Both the position numbers and the translations under genes were made by a program. From Microvelia longipes (Eukaryota > Arthropoda > Insecta > Hemiptera > Veliidae), in NCBI GenBank assembly GCA_018340805.1, contig JACMZG010000008.1, positions 73,048,549-73,112,548 on the forward strand: a DNA stretch of 64,000 bases, in the 5' to 3' direction. Positions 39,301 to 51,300 of the stretch are shown one piece after another (positions within the stretch are counted from its first letter, which is position 1; every line of letters begins with the position of its first letter). A model generated the notes under the pieces. The model was not told the origin of the DNA and did not search any database. It saw nothing but the letters and a program-made list of their open reading frames with translations.

Positions 39301-42300
39301 AAGAGAGCACCGCTCGTCTCTGGTAAATACTTCACATTATATTCTTCGGAATTAATTGAAGGTCAGAGTGAGTTCAGGCTCTGTCGGCGCCCTGATGAGT
39401 TAGACGTAACGAAACAGAGTGGGACATGACATTATGTCGAGCCATCAATGATGAAGAATGTCGAATGATGGAACAGTTCCCAGATGTAGCATTGCATTTT
39501 GCTTGTTACATCTCCTTGGTGTCTCTCGCACAATTATATTGTGTCAACTATTCATGTTTTGCAAAACTCGGTAGTATCAAAATGATATGCTTATGAAGAG
39601 GTTCACAGTTACGACACTCGGAATAGAAGGGATTTGAAAGGAAGTAGCCACCGACTAAATAAATCTAAAGTAGGATTTGGCCATTTAGGAATTAAAATGT
39701 ACAATAAGTTAAACGATGATGTTAAAAGCCAGGAAATTGACAAATTTAGTAAAATAGTCAAGGACTACTTACTTGATTATCCCTACTATAGTTTAAATGA
39801 ATTTTTCAAAGATAACAAAAAAGCTATATTCAAAATCTAGAAGTGAATATCTTTGTATTGTATATGTAATGACGAATGTATACCCCAAAAAGGGTCTTAA
39901 ACATAGTTAAGATTTTATTTATTATTATTATTTATTTATTTATTTATTAAGGCAATAAGATCATATTCTTATTAATGTTAAAGATATTCTTTAACCTGTT
40001 TTAGGAACTTCTTGAAAAGCAACAGGCAGCTGAAGATGTGAAATCCAATGTCTTGCAGAATCTCTGCAATAGAATCTTCTCCAGGTTCAGTGACAGGTTA
40101 GTCACAAGTTTTTGTATTTCATTCATTTTGTTCTAAAATAGTAATATTGAAAGTAATACCTCTGATTCTTAGAAAATCAATTTTCAGCAATGCTATAAGT
40201 ATTTAGGCCTGCTGCCTTAATGACCATTACCTTGATTAAAATGTCTCCATAATGACTATTATAAGCAATTAAAGAATAAGCTACCATCGATACTCGCTGT
40301 TGGATATGAACCGGTTTCGGTGTAACGCCATTATCAGCAGGTTGGGCAACCCTCAAGCTCTCAAATAATAAAGTTATATTAGTGAATAACTTCTAGTCTC
40401 AATGACAATGACGGGCCCTCTGAAGATAAGGAAGGGAGTAGGAGAGGGCTTTTATAGGGAAGTTTGTACTGAGTGAGGGTCGTGACCCTGAGAAGCCAGG
40501 TGTGGGAGTGAGTCATCTAAAATTATAATCTTTTGTGTCTTTTATTATTATGTGTACTGGTGTCATGGTTTTCCCATTTTCTTTTTTTGCCAAGTGTTGG
40601 TTTGAGTACCGAAAAAGTAATGTTTGAATTAAAAGTAAGTTGTTTGTTAATAATTGTCATGTCAGTAATTCGGTGTTTGTAAATTTCTTGTCTTTCGCAT
40701 GTATCAAGTTTAGGTCCTTTTGATTGTTTCTGTAGCAGTGTCATTGAGTTTGATATTTATTGCATCTGGTTCGTGTCCATGTGTGCAAAGGTGATTGGCG
40801 AACTTAGAATTTGATTTATCTTTTATAAATGAGTGTACTCTTTATACCTAGTGTTAAGTGTACGATATGTTCTACCTATATAATTTTGTTGACAATCTTT
40901 GCACATTATCTTGTAAACCGTTTGGTTTCAGTCCGTAGTTTTGAACGTTATCTTGATTAAAACGTCTCCGTAATGACTATTATAAGCTTTTATTAACTCT
41001 TCTTGGAACAATCTCTAACCTGAAAAATGAGTTATGGGGTGACCCTTACTGTTCCTCACTTTATTGAATTTTGTCAAGGTTATATAATAGCAAGTTTTAA
41101 AACATCGGAAAAATGAAACACAAATAATGTTTTTTACATCTTGTAATTAAGCTTGTAATTAAATAAATAAATAGATCTCTTTGCTTAACAATTAAATAAA
41201 TTAAAGTAAAATTAATATTTTCAGAATAATAATAATGGCATAACAAGCTTGTTAGCCTGGTAATTATTGTTAATATAACCATTGATTTCAGTAATGAATA
41301 TTTAAAGGTTAAAACATCATCTAAGAAAACATTAAAATAAAATAAAAAATTAGGTACAAGGTACCTCAGAACTTTACTTTACCTTATCATACTCTTCATT
41401 CATCCAAACTATTTGAACATGTGCATAGCCAGGGGGGGGGGGCCCGGGCCCCCCTAGCCGAGCAGGGTTGTTGCAAAAATTATATACCAACTGTGGTTCA
41501 AGCAAGGATAAGCATTTTTTTAAAATAACTTTATAAAATTAATGTGCCGCCTCCGTGGCCGAGGTTGACACCCACGGAGGTCTGGGGTTCGCATCCCAGG
41601 TTACGCTCTCAGTTTATAGAAGATTATTGTTTAGATAAATTATCGCCAACTTTAGAATTCACTTTGAGCGTAACGGTTGCTACTACCACCCGAGGTTGTT
41701 CCTGCCGGGGTTATCCCTGATGAGCCGCAAGGCTCTAAACGGGCATTATTATTATATAAAATTAATTTAAATTTTAATTTTATAATAATTTAGAGCTTAA
41801 AGTTAACTTTTGCACTAAAAAAAATATATTTGTTTTATTAGTTTGACATATTAAAACTAAAATGTCCGCCATATTTAGTTCAGTTCAGTTCAATAATAAT
41901 TTGTATTTTGTTTTATTCTTTAAGTCTTATTGAATAAAACTAGTTTTGATTTGTACGAACCCTCCTTACCTCTGCCTTAATTAGCATCTCTAATTGCATA
42001 ATCCCTTTTAAACTTAAAATCAGAAAAAAGATTTTGTATTTTATTAATAATATGACTTTGATTTTCTCAGATATGAGTCTCGCTCAAAAAGAAACATCTT
42101 GACTATTGATATATTCGACAAAAGCAAAGTCTTTGATTTTTTATGCTAATCCTGCTACATTGTAGACTAGAATTTTATGACAGAGGTTACTTACATGAGA
42201 TAAATATACTTGTTTGTAATTATTTTTGTTGGCCCATATGTTAACTGCAATGTTATCATCTCCCATTAGGCAAGCATTCGCAGTCGCAGGCATATTTTTA

Positions 42301-45300
42301 CCAAGTTTTGTTTTTTCTTCATCCTTTTTCGTCACTTAGCTCTATTCTGGCTCGTGTTCCATTTAGCAACTGGCTCAGTGTACAGTTGTTGGATATTGTT
42401 CACGTTGACTCCTAGATCGTCTAGTTCATTTTTCCCTTCAAATAATATGCCTCCTTTTTTGTCCAGATCAAAGCGTGTGTTGTCAACCACCATAAAATCC
42501 AATATAATACTAACTTTTTTATCTGACGCCATTTTCTTCTTTAGTGGAAACAAGAAATTATGTTTATTCCTTGTTTCTGCAGAGAAGTCTTGGCTGACGG
42601 AGAACTCTGTGGACTTCAGTTTGTGGCTGTTTCCTAATATACTGTTCTAATGCTCATCAACTGGTTTGTTTGGACTGATTTGCTTAGAGGGTGTGCTCTA
42701 TTAATTACATTGTTATGAAGCCCAAGATAGTCTCTAAGGAACACATTTATAAATTTCTTTGGAGTTCTATCTCTGGTAGCATTTTCTAGACCTCGAAAAA
42801 CGAGGTTATTCCTCCTAGAACAGTCTTCGCTTAGGATAGATTTATTTTTTAATTTATTAAGTTGATGTTTTAGCAAACAGTTTTCTTCTTTAAGCTCAAC
42901 AATGCCGCTTTGAATGACCTTCGTACTTGGTTTGGTACGATCTTAACTTCATTGAACAATAGTCTCATTGCAGCCATCATTTGGCCCCAAGTGATTTCAC
43001 TAAGTGGTTTATTTTCGTCTATTCCTAGTGGGTTAAACTCAACACAATCTGAATTAGTGCCCATGTTACCTCTTTTTTTGTTTCTCGATTTTACACAATT
43101 GTTTTTCTGGTGTTACACTACATTGGTTTCTTTTCCTTTTGCTGTCTTTTCGGTTTATATTGCTAGATGATTGCATTCCCTATTTTAGAGATTGTAAATT
43201 TGCATTTTAAATTAAAAAGTATTAGAATTGATATATAAGTATGAACTGTTGTAGAAAAAGGTTTGAAAATTGTCTTGACAAACAGGTTAGTGATAGCAGC
43301 CAACACCGCATGCACTTTTTTTAGCAAATATTATTTTATTACAAACAAATTTATCCAAAATAACACTTTTGTTGACTAGAATGAATAAAAATTAATAAGT
43401 AAATAGTTTTTAACAGTAATAAAATGAATTTAATGTATAAATAATTTAAACAGAAAGGGCAAGCGAAACATACACCACGATAACCTATTGAAACCTTCTC
43501 TTCTTGTGATGTCAATTACTTTAAAACTCTTTTAAAATAAATGATTACTTTGGTACCGGCCTGTTTTTTCATTTAGTTTTATTTTAATGCATGTTCAACG
43601 GATAAACATCATTAACCATATCTCTTATTGTAACAGGATAGTCAAGAATATTATTTTCATCAAATTCAACAGGATAAGTAGCTTTTTCAGACAGATTTTT
43701 ATTCAACACATACTGATGATTGTACAACAGATGTATTGCGTAATGTGATCTCCATTCATTCCAATTTTCTAAGTATAGTTTATTAGTAATAAAATGGTTA
43801 GCTAGTAAATACTTCTCACGGTGAATTAAATATGGTTCTTTTTCTAGAATTTCAGTCGTCGGCAAGATGCCAGCGTTGTAGTACCACTGATCTTTATCAT
43901 ATTTCTTATACGACTGCAGCCATTTTTTTAAGAATCGAGAATTTTTGTTAGCTATAATGACTTGGCTTGCTAGTCCTGAATTTTCCATCCAACCCAAACT
44001 CATTTCATATTTTCTTAAATCATCTAAACTTCTAACTACGTAGGAATCGTTGTCTAAAAATATTCCACCGTATTCCATCAGCTTTTTAATCCTTTCAATA
44101 TCAGCACTGTGCCAATTCCGCCAGCCTTCTGATAATTTAATACCAAATATCAAATCAGGAACTTCAGTATATTTAAAAATCAAAATTTTCTTCAACTCTT
44201 CATTTTCTAATAAATACTGCCAATACTTACCCTCGGTCTGTTTAATATTAGTATGAATATAAATCCTATCAGGTTTTTGATGTTTGAACGCTGCGAGAAT
44301 ACAAACAGCATCGATAAACGACATTTCTTTCAAATTAAATCTAATGAAATGAACATAATTAGGAACTATATACCTATACCTATCACTTCCTGTCTCGTTG
44401 TTAAAGTTCTCAAAATTTGATTCCTCAAAATTATCAAGATGAGATTGATTGCTGATGTAATTATGAATAACATAGTTATTAATAACTGGTTGTCTATTAT
44501 AAATTACATATAATACAAGAAACACAAAAATGGAAATAAAATAGAAAAATAACCTTCTATGATCCATTGTCTATGTCTATTCACTAAAAATACTTTTTTA
44601 TGATTAATTAAAATGATAAAACTACAATTATTTGGTCCAACCGAATAATTAGGACCGAGTAATCTTTTGATTACTTTTTTAAATGTTTGCAACCTTATCT
44701 AAATAACCTTAACCTTTCTATACCTTGACCTTTCTGTCCAAAAAAAGTTTGTAAATGAACAGTAAAAATAATAAAAATATTTAATAAATATTATAATTAT
44801 TTAATTCATATTATGTTTTATCTTTTATAGGCAACAATAAAAATTATCTTTGTTTATATTTTAAGTTAATAAATTTATTTTGCTAAAATTTATGAAATAA
44901 ACACTTTATTCTTTTACATTTTTGAAGTTCTTATATTTATATTCTAGTTTTCTGTCCACTATTTCTAACTTTAAACCTATACGGTATTAAATTTTAACTG
45001 AAATCTTTGAGAAACAATAAAATTGTATATTGGCATTTTCTTTGATAAAACATGTTTATGCTGATAATTTTATCTACTATTTCAAGTATTTTATTATATA
45101 CTGTTTATGATCCACTAATAAAATCACAACATAATGTGATTTTGCAATTTAATGTAATTTAAATTAATAGAAGTCAACAGTCAATTATAGAAATTTAAAT
45201 AATAATTTCATTCCAGTAAATCATCAATATATTGTACTCTTCAGTTTGATCATAATATTTAATTTTTAATTAAGAGCAACATTACACATAACAGCCGTAA

Positions 45301-48300
45301 CTCAAACCATTTAATTTCTAATTTTAAATAAGAATTACTGAAATTAACTTAAAAAGATGTGTTCAATTCTTTTTTTTAACTGAAAAATGCAAAATAATGA
45401 AAAAGTAAAAAAGAACTTTTCATAAACAAAAGATTAAATTTGTCGTACTCTCCATTGAATTTTTTAACTCAGTATTAAAAACTTATCAAGAACTAAACAT
45501 AATTGCTGACCTCATTTTTTTAAATTTATATTATAATTTTTTTTATGTATATAAATGCTATTAAACAAGGCCATCAGTAATAATAGCGACACTCTATCAG
45601 GATTAGTGACTATTAACTAGTATTAATTAGGCTGAGTATTGAAAAAGCCAATACTTGTTTTACTGATTTAAAGAAAATACACATCAGAAATTCAGTTGAA
45701 AATTAAAACACATAAAACACGGTGTCTTTAATTACCTTAATAGGAATCAAAACGTTTTTTTAATTGGTTTTTAGGAAAATCAAGGAATCCCTATGAAATT
45801 TTAATAATAGTCATAAAAAGCCGATACTTTTATGGTTTATTTTAAAATATCAGCTTATTTTAGTTTTTATTATTGGCAATGTTATTTTAGGCAATTAAAT
45901 CGGGTAAGGTACAAACAAATTTGTGTGAATTGGCTCGCTTGATTGCTTGTTGATTATAAAAAATTTTAGTGTTGTGGTCTGCATGTTGGGCGAATTTCCT
46001 TGCCCAATTTTTTGCTTTAGGTTCTAGTTTATGCTTTATTACTTAAGCAGTTACTCAATTATTAGTGCGGAAGTAGCGAATAGGACCGTCTGTAAGCAAA
46101 TAGCGAGTGGCGTAGTATATAAAGACGCTTGGAATAAGAATAATAATAATTAAAAAATAAAGTATGCTTAAAACACCACTCACCAGTTTTTAAATTGATG
46201 GCAGAAATGATGAATTATAAACCAGATGATTTGTGAATCTATGTTAAGTGTGAATGTGAAAATGCTATAATAAATGTTAGGCCTGTAATAAATTGGGTAA
46301 ATTATAGTTATACTTATCTGGGGCTGGAACAGAGGGTGAAGCAGATGACTTAAATCTTAAACCAGCAAGTTTGGTGTAAATAGATACGGCGTTTGAGATC
46401 ACATAAATAATTTAATTGGTAAAAATTTAAATAAACGTAATTAAACTATGGCATATGGTACAATATGGCGGGTTTTCAAGAGCTTGTTTTTACTAGTGAA
46501 AACGTAACTAACCTATTTAACGAGGGTTCCACAAAGTAACCCACTTGATGCGAATTTCTGCAAAATACCATTAAACTACAATTAATTATACTATGTGGTA
46601 AATAAAAAATGTGTGATCTCCAAGTAACCTTTAATATAGCGAGAAAAGAAAGATAAAGAGTCTCTGTACAGAAAACTTAGTTTATTTACAAATTACGCAG
46701 AGCGCTTTCGACCTAACAAGAGGCCATCATTAGTGCCTGACAAACAAATAAGAAAATACAAAATTAAAAAACTCAAAGATAACAAGATAACAATTTCTTA
46801 TCTAATTTTATCTAGACAACAATTTTCTTATCCTTTTCTTAGAGTTTTTATTTTTAATTTTATTTGTTTGTCAAGCACTGATGATGGCTTCTTGTTAGGT
46901 CGAAAGCGCTTTGTGTAATTTGTAAATAAACAAAGTTTTCTGTTAGAGAGACTCTTTATTTTTCTTTTATTGAAGATGGTCTCCATTTATGCTCATCATA
47001 GAACTTTTAATATAGCATTTCACTTTGATATGGCTGGTGTAGTAAGATTTTTTGAAGAATTATTTCTGTCATGCAGCATAGAGCGTTGTCAGAAGGTGGA
47101 TGAGTGATTGCTGGAATTAAAACTAATCTATCCTGTGAGCGAACTATTCTATTAGGGGAACGAACTGAGTACGAAGAGTGCTAAATTATAAATAGGTAGC
47201 TCATTTTGTGAAAATGAGCTAAACTAAGAATTGGAATTGGTTAGTGAATAATAGATACCCGTACCCAAACTTCTTATCACTAAAGTGTTATCATTTATGG
47301 CAGTATTAACACGTAAATGGAAAAAACTATCATAAATTACAATTAGTTCATGACAGGTAATATTAAATTAGTGATAACCAGGAAAACCTGATTGACTAAT
47401 TGTATACTATGTGATATGTTATCAGTTGATAAATAACACTACTTAAAGCCTTTTAACATTGAAATAGTTTTCACTACTTCTTTTGTAAACAACTGTAAAT
47501 GATAATAATTATTGCCTATTCAACCTTTTTTTTAATATATTATAGATTGATAATATATTAACATGATGAGTTATAAATCAAAATATATCGTATATATTAA
47601 CGTAACATTATAACAGATGGTGTAATATGCATGTGTGTATTGTATATAGATTGTATAAAGAGTTTATTGTATTAGATATAATGTATTGAAGGGTTTTGTC
47701 TATATACATAATATATATATAATAATAATAGTAATTGAAACCGCCTCCGTGCCACAGGTCGTTAAGGCGTTAGTCCTTACACTGACCTTTGACACCCCGG
47801 AGGTCTGGGTTCGCATCCAGGTACGCTCTCTGTTTATAGAAGATTATGTTTAAATAAATTACGCCAACTTTAGAATACACTTGAGCGTAACGGTTGCTAC
47901 TACACCCGAGTGGTTCCCGCAGGGTTATCCCTGTGTAGAGCCGCAGGCTTAAACAGGCATTATTATTATTATTATTATAATAGGTAATTGTAACAATATT
48001 TAGCCAAATACTAAAATGTATGTAAACGAGTAGATGAGCACAAGCTTAAAGAATAAAAAATAGGAGTGATATATGTTTATGTATCTGAGTGTATAAATTA
48101 GGTATGGGACACTAACTATTGTTACATAAATTAGTTACATAAGAGTGTAGAGTTTAAATAATCTATAAGCTTGTATAATTATATTGTAGAATAGTTTGGT
48201 AATTAATATATTCAAATATTAACTGATTGGTAATTTTTGTAAATATTGCCATGAATAATTCAGTGATCTTACACTTAACTTTAAATAAATAAATAAATGA

Positions 48301-51300
48301 ATAAATAAAAATAATAATAAAATTTTTTTTGAATATTTTCATTAAATAAAAATAGAAATAAATAAATAAAAATTAATGATGAGATTGTAAAATGAATGTA
48401 ATGATAAACATAATATATGGATTACTTTCCTATTTAACCTCTTTTATGTCATATTTTCTATGTGCATGTACAAGAAAATATGTTTTTATTTTATATATAA
48501 AATATCCTCTTTTTATAAACTATCTGTTTTATGAATTACACTCCTCTATAAAGTATTCTTGTTTCTGTGTCCTTGATGTTGTATGAATTGCTCGTTTCTT
48601 TGAAATAAAATTTATTCCCACACAATTTCTTACATAAGTAAGATAAAGCAAAGTAATTACTTATCAGCTTCAAATTTTTGTTTGTGGTTTGGTGGTGGTC
48701 TGCACTAGTAAGAGTGATAAGGTCAAGTCTGGAGAGTAGACCATACTCTCAGGTCCTTTTCACTAACTACACCTCTACTACTTTATCTTCGTCACACCTC
48801 CTGCTCGAATGGATGAAAGTCTGTCTCGGAGACTCCATTTCCTCTTTTTCTAGCCCTCCAATTATAAATATTTAAAACCTGAGCCTTCTGAACCCTTCAC
48901 ACAGTCCCAATAATAATAGGCTGTTCAGGGATGTTGAAGTAGGGGTTCCCTACTGCCCGTCTCAGCTGCTAGAAAATCATAATAATTTTCCTCTTGTTTT
49001 GTTTATCTGAGCTTTTCATCCAAGCCAATGGTTAAAGATAACACCTTAATATTTTACTCCATCTGTAAGAGCTGGCTGCTGTAAAATACCTAGCATGTGC
49101 TCTAAAACCTGTGATTTTCCTTTTTCCTGTAAAAAGCATTAGTTCCTTTTTGGATGGGTTAGAAAGCTCTACATCTAGCTCTAGTTGATACTGGTTTTAG
49201 GTGTTTTCCTCCTTTAGAGTTCTGCTTTTATATTCTAGCTTTTTGCAAGGTCCCATTCTACATCGAAGGAAAGAACCAAAGTGTACTCTCCTCTTATGTA
49301 TAGACTAAAGTAATATATAAACCAAGTAGGGAAACAAACGCGATTTCTTGTTTGTTCTTCAGACCTGGCATGTAGTTCACATTTTGTCCACCTGGAGTTG
49401 GCTCAAATTTTTCTATTTTTCTAGGCGTGGCCATTTTGTTTTACCCTTGTAAATGTAAACAAACTATTTACGGTACTCACATCTTTTGTTTTTAAGTGCA
49501 TTTCTTTGTAAATTTTAGTATGTTAAAAATTTGTGTAAGGAATACGTTTTGTCACATCTTGTAGAGGTTTAAGTGCAAATCTTTAAATCCTAGTTTTGTT
49601 TAAATTACTTAAATAAGCAGCTAATTAAACTTCTTTTTTTCCTGTGCACTACTTAACTTAGTACATTTTTGCAAGTGATATTTGTTTTTCCCTTGAAATA
49701 TTCATTGTAATAATTTAAGTAATTTTTGAATATAATTAAAGCAATTAAATTTCAAGTTATATTTAAGGCATTGCATTGTCGTCTGCATGATCTTCAAAAT
49801 CTTAATAAAAACCTTTGATTTTCCTTTAGTTTTCTTATAGTTTCCCTTTTTCACAGAATTTAATAAAAAATCATTAAATTATCACACTCAGACTGATCAA
49901 TGTCTCAAACTTGTCTATAGTCCATGGAATTGATTTATTGACCATTAAAGTGCTAGCAAGGTTCCAGTCAGTTTGCATAATTTCTGTTTAATTTTAGACT
50001 CTCACCCTCTACTCTTGAAAAATGAATTCGGAAAGTACTTGAAGAGTATCCTCTATATCATGAGCCCAGGAGTCAAGCCTGGAGGTTTTTCATTTCCTTT
50101 GCTACTTAGTATCTTAGCTAGTCTCAAAGCTTCTGGGAGAAAGTCTATATTGAAACAGAAACCTCTCTAATTTGATCTTCTTTATTTACTAATATTGTTT
50201 TTCAAATTTCTCCAAGCTTCCATAAAAATGTATACATTATAATGTATGTATTAAATTTAAATTTTTGAAACTTGAAATATGGCAAGCTGGCCATTCTGGT
50301 AGATGGCAAGCTAAATCCACGAGATGGTTTTCCCGAGAATGGTGTTATAGATATATATACTATATATATATATATATATATAATATATATAATTATATAT
50401 ATATCCCCAATCCCTTCTTCCTCATCAGAACAACCTCATAAGCGTCATTTTCATTATGGAAATTCACTAATTAGGTGAACACGACTAACAGACCAAAAAT
50501 TAAGGTTTAACATTTTTTTCTCTTAGCTTCTTTGGCTTTGAAGATAATTGAATGTGTTGTTTGATTGTTGTTAGATTTGAAGACTGGCACGATGCTGTTC
50601 AGTGTATAGCAGTTATTGATGTTTTGATGTCTATGGCTGAGTATTATCTGAATCAAGACTGTGATATGTGTATGCCTGTCATTAAATATCCCAAGGATGG
50701 GCAAAAGGTACAAGTCATTATCAATTAATAACACTGTTACACTATCATTGGAACATTTCAGACGCACCTACATTAAATGTTTTAAAAATAAAGGGAAAAC
50801 ATGGTCCTAGACTTTAAATAATGGTCTCTGCCCCTAGTTAATTGACTATTGCGAGTTCAAATAGGGTAATTTTTACCTCTGTTTACTGCTTTTGGTAACT
50901 TTCTATTTTGAAAACTATTGAATACTTTACTCTGGTTGAATCTCTGGGACCTAACAGTATGTTTCACAAGTCAGTGATATCGTTTAGTCGCTAAATGTTT
51001 GAATTAGGGACTTTCACTAGTACCCTTTTTCTTCCTAAAGTTAAAAAAGAAAAGATCCTGTTATTTCTATTAAGACGGCTGATTTTTTTCTATCTAAAGT
51101 TGAAAGAAAATAACTGCTATTTCTAATAAGAATCTGATTTTTCTATCTAAAGTTGGAAAGAAAATAACCTGCTATTTTTAACAGCTGATTTTTTTTCTAT
51201 CTAAAGTGGAAAAAAATAACCTGCTATTTCTATTAAGACAGCTGATTTTTTTCTATCTAAAGTTAGAAAGAAAATAACCTGCTATTTCTATTAAGACAGC

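Noticed and set aside
42354..42650. Plus-strand 98-residue frame
   Set aside because: It is antisense shadow of the L1-type ORF1 remnant.
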